NCBI RefSeq assembly: GCF_001620265.1
Contig: NZ_CP012661.1
Location: forward strand, 3,162,001-3,226,000
Length of the DNA stretch: 64,000 nucleotides
Direction of reading: 5' to 3'
Origin: Frigidibacter mobilis
Lineage (GTDB): Bacteria; Pseudomonadota; Alphaproteobacteria; Rhodobacterales; Rhodobacteraceae
The translations under genes and the position numbers were made by a program. Below are positions 27,335-36,701 of this stretch, piece by piece. Below the pieces are notes generated by a model that had not been told where the DNA came from, searched no databases, and saw nothing but the letters and a program-made list of their open reading frames with translations. Every line of letters begins with the position of its first letter. The stretch's first letter is position 1.

Positions 27335-28642
27335 TCAGCGGGTGGCGCGGGCCAGGGCGATGCGGTCCTGCATCCGGTAGCCCTGGATGAAGGCCGGCAT
27401 GAACCAGGGCTTGCCCGCATAGAGCGGAATGGCCGGCGGCGGGCGCATGTCAAAGGCCGAGCGGCCCTGAGCGCCCCCCATCAGCTTGTGGGCGGCACGG
27501 CTGCCGATCCACGGCGCCCAGACCACGCCCGAGCCGCAGAAGCCCGTGGCATAGGTCAGGCCCTTGTGGTCGAAGATCCGCGGGATCATGTCGCGGTGCA
27601 TGGCGACATTGCCGAACCAGCTGTGGCTGAGGCGCACATCCTCCAGTTCCGGGAACAGCCCGATCAGCCCCTTGCGCAGCATCAGCGTTGGCGCGGCCGG
27701 ATCGCCCGATTGCGAGGCGTCGCGCCCGCCCAGCAGGATGCGCTTCCCGTCCGGCGAGGGGCGGTAGTAGAACCCCAGCACCTTGCCTTCCGAGGCCATC
27801 ATCCGCCTGGGCATCAGCCGGTCCATCAGATCCGCCGGCAGTTCCTCGGTGGCGATCATCCGGCTGCGCACGGGCACAAGCCGGCGGCGCAGGAAGGGCA
27901 CGGCGCCATCGGTATAGCCATTGGTGCAGATCAGCACCTGCCGCGCCGCGATTTTGCCGGCGGGGGTGGTGACGACAAAGCCCGCGCCCTCTGCCGTGAT
28001 CGCGGTCACCGGGCAGCCCGAATGCACCGTCGCACCAGAGGCCAGCGTCACCCGCAGGATCTCGGCATGGTATTTCGCCGGCTGCAGCCCGCCGATATCC
28101 ATCCGCACGCTTCCGCCGCGGTAATAGTCGGTGCCCAGATAGTTGCGCTGCTCCGCCCGCGGCACCGCAAAGCTGTCGATCCCCAGCTTGCGCTGCAGCG
28201 CCTCGGCACTGCGCGCCGCGCTTTCATACTGCTCCTGCCCGATGACGCCATAGAACCGCCCGGTCAGCTGGAAATCGCAGTCCAGCCCCTCGCTGCGGAT
28301 GAAGTCATAGGTGAAGCTGCGCGCCACCTTGCCCTCGGCCTCGATGGCCAGCGCCCGACCCTCGCCATAGCGGCGCTTGAGCTGGTCAAAGGTCATGCGG
28401 ATATTGCCGCTGGTGATCCCGCCATTGCGCGACGAGGCGCCCTCGCCCGGGTTCATCGCGTCCAGCACCGTGACGGCCCGGCCCGCCCGCGCCAGCGTCA
28501 GCGCCGCCACAAGCCCCGCATAGCCGGCACCGACGACGACCACATCGGCCTTTGCGGCCAGCGGTGTTTCGGGCAGCGGGCGGACCGGGGCGTCCTCCCA
28601 CCAGTAAGGGGTGCGTTTGTCGGGGGCGCTGGTCTGCTGCAT
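27335..28642 (-). CDS. FAD-dependent amine oxidase, PuuB/DAO family
   Basis: This 435-residue flavoprotein is of the D-amino-acid-oxidase (DAO) superfamily and most like gamma-glutamylputrescine oxidase-type enzymes. The FAD motif is [21 protein letters not shown] near residue 35, followed by [14 protein letters not shown], where the flavin-contact segment lies. The C-terminal part has the [18 protein letters not shown] loop. The N-terminus TPYWWEDAP is typical of the PuuB group. No PuuA-like ligase is in the window, so a gamma-glutamyl route is not supported. It sits between the XRE-cupin regulator and the GhrA-like gene. Confidence 0.88.
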   Translation of the reverse strand: MQQTSAPDKRTPYWWEDAPVRPLPETPLAAKADVVVVGAGYAGLVAALTLARAGRAVTVLDAMNPGEGASSRNGGITSGNIRMTFDQLKRRYGEGRALAIEAEGKVARSFTYDFIRSEGLDCDFQLTGRFYGVIGQEQYESAARSAEALQRKLGIDSFAVPRAEQRNYLGTDYYRGGSVRMDIGGLQPAKYHAEILRVTLASGATVHSGCPVTAITAEGAGFVVTTPAGKIAARQVLICTNGYTDGAVPFLRRRLVPVRSRMIATEELPADLMDRLMPRRMMASEGKVLGFYYRPSPDGKRILLGGRDASQSGDPAAPTLMLRKGLIGLFPELEDVRLSHSWFGNVAMHRDMIPRIFDHKGLTYATGFCGSGVVWAPWIGSRAAHKLMGGAQGRSAFDMRPPPAIPLYAGKPWFMPAFIQGYRMQDRIALARATR

Positions 28643-28669
28643 GGTCGGCCTTCCGGGGCGGGGGTTGCG

Positions 28670-29296
28670 CTAGAGATGACGGTCGAATTGCACGGCGCCG
28701 ATGATCCACAGCACCTCGGTGGGTTCATCGCCGGTGTTGCACAGGCTGTGGGGCAAGGCGCTGTCGAAACAGAAGCTGTCGCCGGTGTTCAGTTCCACCC
28801 GCTGGTCATTCACGGTCAGCGTCAGGCAACCCGAGATCACCACGCCGCCCTTTTCCGCGGGATAGCTCAGCGCCCGCCCGCCCGATGCCCCGCCCGGCTC
28901 GATCCGCAGGATCATCAGCTGCAGGTTCTGGCGGTCCGGCGGGGTCATCAGCTCCTTGCGGATCGAGCCGAGGTTGATGACGGGGCGGTTTTCACGGCGG
29001 CGCACGAAGGGCGGGTCGGTGTCTGCCGGGTCATCGGCCGGCGTCTCGCCGAACAGATCCTGCATCGAGACGTTCAGCGCCCGGCGCAGCGCCGTCAGCA
29101 GCCGGACCGAGGGATTGGCAAGCCCGCGCTCGACCTGGCTTATCATGCCGACCGACACGCCCGAGGCCGCGGCAAGCGTTTGCAGCGACATGCCGCTTTT
29201 CTTGCGCAGCCGGCGCAGCGTCTCCCCGACATGGCGCTCTGAAGCCTGATCCCCGGCGCGCGGCGGGGCCGCCGGAGTCTCCGCCTGCCGATCCAT
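28670..29296 (-). CDS. XRE-family regulator with C-terminal cupin domain
   Basis: This 208-residue regulator has an N-terminal helix-turn-helix of the XRE type (TLRRLRKKSGMSLQTLAAA, then GVSVGMISQVERG) at about residues 25-78 and a C-terminal cupin domain (about 130-205) for ligand sensing, as in PuuR-type regulators. Start is the ATG at 29296 with GGAG eight bases upstream. The open frame to 29326 lacks a better start. It is first in the leftward operon with the FAD oxidase and GhrA-like reductase and divergent from a dipeptide-type ABC operon. Two inverted repeats lie in the shared promoter region. Confidence 0.9.
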   Translation of the reverse strand: MDRQAETPAAPPRAGDQASERHVGETLRRLRKKSGMSLQTLAAASGVSVGMISQVERGLANPSVRLLTALRRALNVSMQDLFGETPADDPADTDPPFVRRRENRPVINLGSIRKELMTPPDRQNLQLMILRIEPGGASGGRALSYPAEKGGVVISGCLTLTVNDQRVELNTGDSFCFDSALPHSLCNTGDEPTEVLWIIGAVQFDRHL

Positions 29297-29343
29297 CGCC
29301 ACCACTCCCTGCACCTGCGGACACATGCCCGAGCCTCTGCAGA

Positions 29344-29375
29344 ATATTGAAAGAGAAGGGGAAGAATTTCAATAT
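29344..29375. promoter_or_regulatory. Inverted repeat in divergent promoter, candidate regulator operator
   Basis: ATATTGAAA (29344-29352) and TTTCAATAT (29367-29375) form a perfect 9-bp inverted repeat with a 14-base gap, 48 bases upstream of the XRE-cupin start codon. Likely an operator for autoregulation, or a promoter element. Confidence 0.5.
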
Positions 29376-29416
29376 CTATGTTTAACAAGCGGCGCCTAAT
29401 TTCCGCACAAAAATTG

Positions 29417-29450
29417 ATCTTTGTATAATTTATCATTCTAAAACAAAGAT
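29417..29450. promoter_or_regulatory. Second inverted repeat in divergent promoter
   Basis: ATCTTTGT (29417-29424) and ACAAAGAT (29443-29450) form a perfect 8-bp inverted repeat with an 18-base gap. Its centre is 74 bases (about seven helical turns) from the centre of the repeat at 29344, so the two could be bridged by one regulator. It lies upstream of the rightward ABC operon. Confidence 0.45.
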
Positions 29451-29563
29451 ATATACGCCACTCCTCATGCACAATACGTCGCATGCCCGCCAAGGCCCGC
29501 AGAACTCCCTTGCCCAAATATTCACTATATGTTTGCTTTTGCCCACACAGGCACATCAACCGA

Positions 29564-31249
29564 ATGTCAGGGGACATGTTGGATTCGCAGGCTCAACCCA
29601 CGCAGACCCCAGGCCCCGCCGCGCCGCAGCCGGTGCTTTCGGTGCGCGATCTGACCGTCAGCCTTCCCGACGGCATGGAGCGTGCCCATGCGGTGCAGGG
29701 TGTCTCGTTCGACCTGCTGCCGGGGCAGATCCTGTGCATCATCGGCGAATCCGGCAGCGGCAAATCGGTGACCGCCCATGCGGTGATGGGGCTGCTGCCG
29801 CCCAGCATCAAGGTCACGCAGGGCGCGATCCGACTGGGGGACACCGACATCCTTGCCGCGAGCGCCGAGACGCTGCGCGACCTGCGCGGGCGCAGGGTGG
29901 CGATGATCTTCCAGGATCCGCTCTCGGCGCTCAACCCGCTGATGACCGTGGGCGCGCAGATCGCCGAGGTGATGATGGCGCATGGCGTGGGCACGCCGGA
30001 CAGCCGCCGAGCCCGCGCGCTGGAGTTGCTGGCCGAGGTCGGCCTGCCCGACCCGCCGCTGATGTACCGGCAATATCCGTTCCGCCTGTCTGGCGGCCAG
30101 CGCCAGCGGGTGATGATCGCAATGGCACTGGCGCTGGAAACCTCGATCCTGATCGCGGATGAACCGACAACCGCGCTCGATGTCACCACCCAGGCCCAGA
30201 TCCTGAAGCTGATCCGCGACATCCAGGCCCGCAAGGGCATGAGCGTGATGTTCATCACCCATGACTTCGGCGTCGTGGCCGAAATCGCCGACAGCGTCGT
30301 CGTCATGGAGAAGGGCCGTATCGTCGAGCAGGGCCCCGCCGATACGGTGCTGCGCAACCCGTCGCATCCCTATACCCGGCGCCTGATCGCCGCCGTGCCG
30401 CACCTGACCGGGCGCGACCGCGCCCATCCCGCTGCCCCGGCCAGCGCCCCGGCCAAGCCCGCCCCGCTGCTGCGGGTGGAGGGCCTGGTCAAGACCTATC
30501 GCAGCGGCAGCAAGCTGTTTCGCACCGAGCGGGTGGTGAGGGCGGTGGACGGCGCGTCCTTCAGCCTTGCGCCGGGGCGCACCCTTGGCATCGTCGGCGA
30601 AAGCGGGTCGGGGAAATCCTCGCTCGGGCGGCTGCTGGTCAAGCTGATGGACAGCGACAGCGGCAGCATCGTCTTCGACGGGCAGGATATCGCCGCGCTG
30701 CCGGAAGACCGCTTCCGCGCGCTGCGCCCCAGGATCCAGATGATCTTTCAGGACCCCTTCGCCTCGCTGAACCCGCGCTCCAGCATCGGCCATATCCTGA
30801 CCGTGGGGCCCATCGCCCACGGCATGGCCCCTGCGCAGGCACGGGCCGCGGCGCGCGACCTGCTGACGATGGTAGGGCTCGATGCCGGCGCCTTCGGCCG
30901 CTACCCGCACGAATTCTCCGGCGGCCAGCGGCAGCGCGTGGGCATCGCACGGGCACTGATGTTCCAGCCCCGGCTGCTGGTCGCCGACGAGGCCGTCTCG
31001 GCGCTCGACGTGTCGATCCAGGCGCAGATCCTGGAGCTGCTGGACAGGATCCAGCGCGAAACCGGCGTCGGGATGATCTTCATCACCCATGACCTGCGCG
31101 TTGCCTCGCAGATCTGCGACGAGATCGCGGTGATGCAACGCGGCAAGATCGTCGAGAGCGGACCGCCCTCGCAGATCTTCCTTGCTCCGCAATCCGCCTA
31201 CACCCGCGAACTGGTGGCGGCGATTCCAGGGGAACAGCCGGGCAGCTAA
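29564..31249 (+). CDS. Dipeptide-type ABC transporter ATPase, DppD-DppF fusion
   Basis: This 561-residue ATPase has two complete nucleotide-binding domains of the Opp/Dpp family in one chain (GsiA-like). Domain 1: Walker A GESGSGKS, signature RLSGGQRQRVMIAMAL, Walker B LIADEPTTALD. Domain 2: Walker A GESGSGKS, signature EFSGGQRQRVGIARAL, Walker B VADEAVSALD, where the usual Pro after the catalytic Glu is replaced by Ala-Val. Each is followed by an oligopeptide-type C-terminal tail. Starts at 29564 and 29576 are both possible; the latter has AGGGGA very close. It leads an operon with a binding protein and two permeases. Confidence 0.92.
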   Translation: MSGDMLDSQAQPTQTPGPAAPQPVLSVRDLTVSLPDGMERAHAVQGVSFDLLPGQILCIIGESGSGKSVTAHAVMGLLPPSIKVTQGAIRLGDTDILAASAETLRDLRGRRVAMIFQDPLSALNPLMTVGAQIAEVMMAHGVGTPDSRRARALELLAEVGLPDPPLMYRQYPFRLSGGQRQRVMIAMALALETSILIADEPTTALDVTTQAQILKLIRDIQARKGMSVMFITHDFGVVAEIADSVVVMEKGRIVEQGPADTVLRNPSHPYTRRLIAAVPHLTGRDRAHPAAPASAPAKPAPLLRVEGLVKTYRSGSKLFRTERVVRAVDGASFSLAPGRTLGIVGESGSGKSSLGRLLVKLMDSDSGSIVFDGQDIAALPEDRFRALRPRIQMIFQDPFASLNPRSSIGHILTVGPIAHGMAPAQARAAARDLLTMVGLDAGAFGRYPHEFSGGQRQRVGIARALMFQPRLLVADEAVSALDVSIQAQILELLDRIQRETGVGMIFITHDLRVASQICDEIAVMQRGKIVESGPPSQIFLAPQSAYTRELVAAIPGEQPGS

Positions 31250-31301
31250 GACCCGGAGCCCCATTTCCGACCTTGGCAATGCCACTTCAGGGAGACGATC
31301 A

Positions 31302-32969
31302 ATGGCTCACCACAAGACCCCGACCACGATGTCGCGCCGCGGCGCGCTGATGCTGATGGGCGCGGCAGGCACGGCTGGCCTGCTGGCGCCGAACCTGCTG
31401 GGCAAGCCGGCCTTTGCCGCAACGCCCCCCGAAACGCCCGCCGGGCGGATCATCGTCGGCCTGTCGCAGGAGCCCACCAACTTCAACCCGCTGATGGTCA
31501 AGATCGAGGTGGATGACGGCGTCCATTTCTCGATGTTCGATGCGCTGTTCCGGGTGATGCCCGATGGCGAGATCGTGCCGAACCTTGCGACCGAAGTACC
31601 CAGCCAGGCCAATGGCGGCATTTCCGAGGATGGCCTCGAATGGCGCGTGAAACTGCGCGATGACGTGACCTGGCATGACGGCGCGCCCTTCACCGCAGAG
31701 GATGTCAAGTTCACGCTGGACCTGATCGTGAACCCCGATTTCCGCAGCTGGCGCACGGCCGGCCACTCGCTTCTGCGCGAGGTGACGGTCGTCTCGCCGA
31801 CCGAGATCACCTGGCGGATGGAACGGCCCTTCTCGCCCTACCTGTCGTTCCTGACCGAAACCTTCATCGTGCCCAAGCACATCCTGGAGGCAGAGGCCGA
31901 TCCGAACACCGCCGCCTTCAACCAGGCGCCGGTCGGCACCGGCGCGTTCAAATGGGATGCGCGCATCGCGGGCGACCATATCAGCCTGCTCGCCAACCCC
32001 GACTATTTCGGTGAAGGCCCCTATATCGAGCAGCTGATCTTCAAGTACATCCCCGACGTGACCGTGCTCTACACGCAGTTCAAGAGCGGTGACGTGGATC
32101 TGCTGGGCCGCATGTACATCACCCCCGACAACTATGCCGAAGCCAAGACGCTGGCGGGCAAGGTCGTCAAGCTGGAACCCTCGCCCTCGGTCGAGACCAT
32201 CTATCTGAACCTTGAACGGCCGGTCTTCAAGGAACTGGCCGTGCGCGAGGCGGTCTATGCCGCCATCGACAAGGCCTCGATCATCGACGCACTGTATTAC
32301 GGGCTGCCCGATCCGGTGGAAACCTTCATGCCGCGCACCTCGGCCTATATGCACCCGGACCTGCCCAAGCACGAATTCAGCCTTGAACGTGCCAATCAGC
32401 TGCTGGACGAGGCCGGCTGGGTTCCGGGATCCGACGGGATCCGGGTGAAAGACGGGGTACGGCTCTCGTTCGTGAACTCCACCACCTCGGGCAACCACCT
32501 GCGCGAGCAACTGCAGCAGTTCGTGCAGCAGACCCTGCGCGAGGCTGGCATCGAGATGACCATCGAGAACTACCCCGCAGCGGTGATCTGGGGCGAGTTC
32601 TGGATGCAGTCGCAGTTCGATTCCGTCGTGGTCGGCATCACCTATCTGATCGGATCCGACCCTGACGTGACCAACCGCTTCCATTCCGGCGCAATCACCG
32701 CCCAGGGCGGGCGCGGCTCCAACAACGCGCAATACAAGAATGCGCGGGTGGACGAGCTGCTGGAAGAGGGCAGCAAGAGCTTCGATCCGGCCCGCCGCCG
32801 CGAGATCTATCTCGAGGTGCAGGAGCTGGTCCGCGCCGACCTGCCGTTCCTGCCGCTGTTCTCGGACAACTCGATCCGCGCCTGGAAAGAGGGGATCGAA
32901 GGGGTGGTGAACAACGGCAATACCCGCACCGAGACCTGGAACGCTGCCCAGTGGTACTGGGCAAGCTGA
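31302..32969 (+). CDS. Peptide/nickel-type ABC transporter substrate-binding protein (SBP family 5)
   Basis: This 555-residue periplasmic binding protein is of the DppA/OppA family. The N-terminus has a twin-arginine-like signal (MSRRGALMLMGAAG), so it may be exported by Tat. Family sequences are RIIVGLSQEPTNFNPL, the signature region VTWHDGAPFTAEDVKFTLDL, and NKGxNxR-like FKWDARIAGDHISLLANPDYFG. The C-terminal lobe includes ADLPFLPLFSDNSIRAWK. The ATG at 31302 has GGGAG seven bases upstream. It lies 52 bases after the ATPase and is followed by a 10-bp hairpin before the permeases. Proximity to amine and amide catabolic genes suggests substrates beyond peptides. Confidence 0.92.
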   Translation: MAHHKTPTTMSRRGALMLMGAAGTAGLLAPNLLGKPAFAATPPETPAGRIIVGLSQEPTNFNPLMVKIEVDDGVHFSMFDALFRVMPDGEIVPNLATEVPSQANGGISEDGLEWRVKLRDDVTWHDGAPFTAEDVKFTLDLIVNPDFRSWRTAGHSLLREVTVVSPTEITWRMERPFSPYLSFLTETFIVPKHILEAEADPNTAAFNQAPVGTGAFKWDARIAGDHISLLANPDYFGEGPYIEQLIFKYIPDVTVLYTQFKSGDVDLLGRMYITPDNYAEAKTLAGKVVKLEPSPSVETIYLNLERPVFKELAVREAVYAAIDKASIIDALYYGLPDPVETFMPRTSAYMHPDLPKHEFSLERANQLLDEAGWVPGSDGIRVKDGVRLSFVNSTTSGNHLREQLQQFVQQTLREAGIEMTIENYPAAVIWGEFWMQSQFDSVVVGITYLIGSDPDVTNRFHSGAITAQGGRGSNNAQYKNARVDELLEEGSKSFDPARRREIYLEVQELVRADLPFLPLFSDNSIRAWKEGIEGVVNNGNTRTETWNAAQWYWAS

Positions 32970-32976
32970 TCCCGCC

Positions 32977-33004
32977 GCCGCCGCCCTGCAACCGGGGCGG
33001 CGGC
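32977..33004 (+). promoter_or_regulatory. Hairpin between binding-protein and permease genes
   Basis: A perfect 10-bp GC-rich inverted repeat (arms 32977-32986 and 32995-33004, eight-base loop) begins eight bases after the binding-protein stop. No T run. Likely an mRNA stabiliser or attenuator that favours binding-protein synthesis. Confidence 0.6.
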
Positions 33005-33043
33005 ACCTTCTCCGAAACCCGCTGATCCGTCGAGGGGCGCCCC

Positions 33044-33994
33044 ATGCTGGTCTTTTTGCTGAGCCGTCTGTGGCAGAGCGTCATCTTGCTGGTGATCGTC
33101 TCGATCATCGGCTTCACGATCCTGAACATGATCCCCGGCGGACCTCTGGCGCAATATGCGCTTGACCCAGGCATGACCCAGGCCGATCTGGACCGCCTGG
33201 CCGAGCAGATGGGGCTGAACCGTCCGCTGCCGGTGCAGTATTTCGACTGGCTGATGCGGATGCTGGGCGGCGACTGGGGCACCTCGTTCCGCGACGGGGT
33301 TCCGGTGCTCGACGTGATCGGGCGGCACCTGTTCGCCACGCTGCTGCTGATGGGCTCCTCGACCGTGATCGCCATCGCCATCGGCACCTGGATCGGCATC
33401 CGCGGCGCCACGCATCGCTATTCGATCTTCGACTATTCGGCCACGATCGGTGCGATGGTCGCCCTGTCGATCCCGACCTTCTGGTTCGGTCTGGTCGGCA
33501 TCTATGTCTTCTCGCTCCGCCTTGGCTGGCTGCCGGCGGGCAACATGTACACTATCGGCGACCAGTCGGTACTGAACTACCTGCACCACCTGATCCTGCC
33601 CAGCATCGTGCTGTCGCTGGTCAATGTCGCGGTGTGGAGCCGCTACATGCGCAGCGCCACGCTGGATGTCATCAACCAGGATTTCGTCAAGACCGCCCGC
33701 GCCAAGGGCCTGACCGAACGGCGGGTGCTGATGAAGCATGTGGTGGGCAACGCGCTGCTGCCGATGATTACGCTGGCAGGGATGCAGCTGCCCAGCATCC
33801 TGGGCGGGGCGCTGGTGACAGAGACGGTGTTCACCTGGCCCGGCATGGGGCGGCTGTTCCTCGACAGCCTCGGCTACAGCGACTACCCGGTGGTGATGGG
33901 TCTCTTGATGTTCTCCGCCCTGCTGACCGTGCTGGGAAACCTCATCGCCGATATCGTGATCGCAATGGTCGATCCCCGCATCCGCCTGGGCTGA
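33044..33994 (+). CDS. Dipeptide-type ABC permease, DppB-like
   Basis: This 316-residue inner-membrane permease has about six helices. The DppB-type N-terminus (LVFLLSRLWQSVILLVIVSIIGF) is present. So is the cytoplasmic coupling loop, seen as the EAA-like FVKTARAKGLTERRVLMKHVVGNALLP. The terminal GNLIADIVIAMVDPRIRLG is typical. It lies 74 bases after the binding-protein gene and 25 bases before its partner permease. Confidence 0.93.
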   Translation: MLVFLLSRLWQSVILLVIVSIIGFTILNMIPGGPLAQYALDPGMTQADLDRLAEQMGLNRPLPVQYFDWLMRMLGGDWGTSFRDGVPVLDVIGRHLFATLLLMGSSTVIAIAIGTWIGIRGATHRYSIFDYSATIGAMVALSIPTFWFGLVGIYVFSLRLGWLPAGNMYTIGDQSVLNYLHHLILPSIVLSLVNVAVWSRYMRSATLDVINQDFVKTARAKGLTERRVLMKHVVGNALLPMITLAGMQLPSILGGALVTETVFTWPGMGRLFLDSLGYSDYPVVMGLLMFSALLTVLGNLIADIVIAMVDPRIRLG

Positions 33995-34019
33995 CCCCAC
34001 GCCCCGAGAGGAAACCGAC

Positions 34020-34898
34020 ATGTCCACGATCCCCTTTTCCGACACGCGCAGCCGCTGGTGGCAGGGCCGCGCCGTGCGGCGCTTCGCGCGGCATCGGCTG
34101 GCGCTGATCGGCGTGGTGATGATAACCGCCCTGACGCTGGCCTGCGTGGCGGGGCCCTGGCTGCTGCCCTATGACTCGCTCTACATCGACCTGCGGGCGC
34201 GGTTCTCGCCGCCCCTGACCGGGCAGCATTATCTGGGAACCGATCCGCTTGGCCGCGACATTGCCGCCCGGCTGCTGATGGCGGGGCGCACCTCGCTGCT
34301 GGTCGGGGTCTGCGCGATGGTGCTGTCAACCTTGCTGGGCGCGCTGGTGGGCGTGGTCGCGGGCTATCGCGGCGGCTGGGTCGGGGCGGTGCTGATGCGC
34401 ATGGTCGATGCGTTCCTGGCCTTCCCGTCGATCTTTCTGGTGCTGGCTCTGGCGGCGCTGCTGAAACCCAGCCCGACCATGATAACCGTCATCATCGCCA
34501 TCACCAGCTGGATGGAGGTCGCGCGTATCGTCGAGGCCGAGGTCCGGTCGCTGCGCGAGCGGGAATTCGTGCAGGCCGGGCGGATGCTGGGCCTCAGCCG
34601 CAGCCACATCATGTTCCGCGAGATCCTGCCCAACGCGATGGGCCCGATCATCGTCGCCGCCACGCTGACCGTGGCCCGCGCAATCCTGCTGGAGGCCTAT
34701 GTCAGCTTCCTGGGCTACGGCATCCAGCCGCCGCTGCCCAGCTGGGGCAACATGCTGAACGGCGCGCAACAATATCTGGCCAGCGCGCCCTGGCTGGCCA
34801 TCGTGCCGGGGATCACCATCACGATGGCTGTCACCAGCTTCAACTTCATCGGCGACGGGCTGCGCGACGCGCTCGACGTGCGCGCCGACCCGGCCTGA
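34020..34898 (+). CDS. Dipeptide-type ABC permease, DppC-like
   Basis: This 292-residue permease is the DppC-type partner. An N-terminal helix (LALIGVVMITALTLACVAG) is followed by the family sequence HYLGTDPLGRDIAARLLMAGRTSLLVG. The coupling loop is seen as REFVQAGRMLGLSRSHIMFREILPNAMGP in two overlapping pieces. The C-terminal NFIGDGLRDALD motif is typical. It is the last gene of the ATPase-SBP-permease-permease operon. A weak 15-base palindrome follows its stop codon. Confidence 0.93.
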   Translation: MSTIPFSDTRSRWWQGRAVRRFARHRLALIGVVMITALTLACVAGPWLLPYDSLYIDLRARFSPPLTGQHYLGTDPLGRDIAARLLMAGRTSLLVGVCAMVLSTLLGALVGVVAGYRGGWVGAVLMRMVDAFLAFPSIFLVLALAALLKPSPTMITVIIAITSWMEVARIVEAEVRSLREREFVQAGRMLGLSRSHIMFREILPNAMGPIIVAATLTVARAILLEAYVSFLGYGIQPPLPSWGNMLNGAQQYLASAPWLAIVPGITITMAVTSFNFIGDGLRDALDVRADPA

Positions 34899-34933
34899 CC
34901 GCCGGCCGGTCCGAAAGCAGCCTGCCCCGGAAG

Positions 34934-34975
34934 AACTATCCACTCCCCGCCCCCCGGTCTTCGGCACGATCTGCG
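34934..34975 (+). promoter_or_regulatory. Upstream element shared with the aldehyde dehydrogenase promoter
   Basis: AACTATCCACT at 34934-34944, then ATCTGCG at 34969, followed by CCGCGCGC. The same two blocks at nearly the same spacing (32 versus 31 bases) occur at 41186-41226 before the aldehyde dehydrogenase gene. Probably a common regulator site or promoter architecture for genes in this cluster. Confidence 0.35.
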
Positions 34976-35046
34976 CCCCCGCGCGCCAGATCGGGGCGGG
35001 CCTGCGGGGCGGGCCTGTATCCTGCCCCCGACATAAGGAGACGACC

Positions 35047-35400
35047 ATGACCCTGCTGAAAACCCTCGACCACAACCCCACCTTCACCCCCACCCACGCC
35101 CTGCCCGCCGCCGACCGCCTGATCGAAGGCGCGCCGGAGTTCACCACCTGGGCGATGGACGAGGCCCGCGACGGCAAGATCAAGTCGGGCGTCTGGCAGG
35201 CGACCCCCGGCCTGACCCATTCGATCAAGGGCGAGACCTTCGAGTTCTGCCACATCCTGGAAGGCGTCGTGGAGATCACCGAAACCGGGCAGCCGCCCGT
35301 CACCTACCGCGCCGGCGACAGCTTCGTGATGAAGCCCGGCTTCGTCGGCACCTGGCGCACGATTGAAACGGTGCGCAAGATCTACGTCGTGGCGTATTGA
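35047..35400 (+). CDS. Small cupin-domain protein
   Basis: This 117-residue single-domain cupin resembles the DUF861/(S)-ureidoglycine aminohydrolase-like cupin_3 group. The core has SGVWQATPGLTHSIKGETFEFCHILEG, then TYRAGDSFVMKPGFVGTW, where a metal site could form. Proteins of this kind often sit beside amine or amino-acid catabolic genes and may bind a small acid or act as an accessory isomerase. Function is unknown. It has AAGGAG six bases upstream and its own promoter region that shares elements with the aldehyde dehydrogenase gene. It is convergent with the M20 deacylase. Confidence 0.8.
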   Translation: MTLLKTLDHNPTFTPTHALPAADRLIEGAPEFTTWAMDEARDGKIKSGVWQATPGLTHSIKGETFEFCHILEGVVEITETGQPPVTYRAGDSFVMKPGFVGTWRTIETVRKIYVVAY

Positions 35401-35421
35401 TCCAGAGGGGTGGCGGCGGGG

Positions 35422-36543
35422 TCAGCCCGCCGCCACCTGCCCCAGCCCGCGCAGCACCCTGCAGCATTCGGCCAGTTCCGCCACCGTCACGAACTCGTCG
35501 GGCCGGTGGGCACGGGAAATCGAGCCCGGCCCGCAGATGATCGAGGGCACCCCCGCCGCGTGGAACAGTCCCGCCTCGGTGCCATAACTCACCGATTGCA
35601 GCGCCGGCTTGCCGGTCAGCCGTTCCAGCAGCCCGGCCAGCGCCCGGTCCTCGGGCGGGGGCAGCGCGGGATAGCTGCTCAGCTCGCGGTGCGACACGCG
35701 CACGCCCTGCAGCTCCGCCAGCCGCGCCAGAACCTGCGCCCCAATCGCCTGCGGCGGCTGCCCCGGCACCGAGCGTACCTCCATCTGCACCGTGCAGCGG
35801 TCGGGGATGATGTTCACCGCCGCCCCGCCCTGCACCACGCCCGCCACCACCGTGGAACAGGGGGGCGAGAAGCGGGCATCGAACGGCCCCTCGGCGGCCA
35901 GCCCTGCCGCCAGATCGCGGATGAACAGCAGCAGCTCCGCCGCCGGATAGATCGCGTTCACCCCCTGGTCGGGCTGCGAGCTATGCGCGGCCCGTCCCTC
36001 GATCACCAGCTCCAGCGCCTGCTTGCCCTTGTGTGACAGCACCGGCTGCATGTCCGTCGGCTCGCCCACGATGCAGGCCAGCGGCGGCGCGCACAGCTCG
36101 GGCAGGCGCGCGATCATGTGGCCTACCCCGCGGCAGCCGATCTCCTCGTCATAGGAGAACGCCAGATGGATCGGCCGCCGCAGATCCATCGCCAGAAACT
36201 CCGGCACCATCGCCAGCATGCAGGCGAGATAGCCCTTCATGTCGGTGGTCCCGCGCCCGTAGAGCCGCCCGCCATCGGCGCGCAGGCGGAACGGATCGCT
36301 GGCCCAGACCTGCCCCTCCACCGGCACCACATCCATATGCCCCGACAGCACATAGCCCGGCACCTCCCGCGGCCCGAGGGTGGCGAAGAGGTTCACCCGG
36401 TCGCCCTCTGGCCCCGGCAGCACCGCGCAGGCCGCCCCTGCCCGCGCCAGATGCGCCTGCACGCACTCCGCCACCCGCGCATTCGGCGCGCCGGGCAGAT
36501 CGGCGCAGGCCACAAGATCGGCAAGTATCGCTTCGGGCGTCAT
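35422..36543 (-). CDS. M20-family deacylase, acetylornithine deacetylase (ArgE)-like
   Basis: This 373-residue zinc-dependent amidohydrolase is of the ArgE/DapE (M20) family and removes acyl groups from amino acids. Metal and catalytic residues are visible: His and Asp in SGHMDVVPVEG, Asp in GRGTTDMKG, the Glu pair in YDEEIGCRG, Glu in VGEPTDMQPV, and the last His in SRAHRPDEF. The dimerisation lid lies between about residues 175 and 285. In this setting, deacylation of a non-standard amino acid is at least as likely as arginine synthesis. It is divergent from the GNAT gene and convergent with the cupin gene. Confidence 0.9.
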   Translation of the reverse strand: MTPEAILADLVACADLPGAPNARVAECVQAHLARAGAACAVLPGPEGDRVNLFATLGPREVPGYVLSGHMDVVPVEGQVWASDPFRLRADGGRLYGRGTTDMKGYLACMLAMVPEFLAMDLRRPIHLAFSYDEEIGCRGVGHMIARLPELCAPPLACIVGEPTDMQPVLSHKGKQALELVIEGRAAHSSQPDQGVNAIYPAAELLLFIRDLAAGLAAEGPFDARFSPPCSTVVAGVVQGGAAVNIIPDRCTVQMEVRSVPGQPPQAIGAQVLARLAELQGVRVSHRELSSYPALPPPEDRALAGLLERLTGKPALQSVSYGTEAGLFHAAGVPSIICGPGSISRAHRPDEFVTVAELAECCRVLRGLGQVAAG

Positions 36544-36701
36544 GGGGCAGGCTCCTGTCCGGGGGTTTCCGCATCCTCACCCACCCGCCCCGCAGATCGT
36601 GCCGAACCAGCCCCCCCGGGCGACATTCCCTGCGGAACCGCGGCGCAACACGGTCTGCGCCCACCGTGCCGTCCTGTCATCCTGCCGGCAAGGAGATTGC
36701 C

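Noticed and set aside
26385..29296. Complete putrescine Puu pathway around the PuuB-like oxidase
   Set aside because: No PuuA-type glutamine-synthetase-like ligase or PuuD hydrolase is visible, so a gamma-glutamyl route is unsupported.
34897..34911. Terminator after the DppC-like gene
   Set aside because: The palindrome GACCG-CCGGC-CGGTC has only a five-base stem and no T run.
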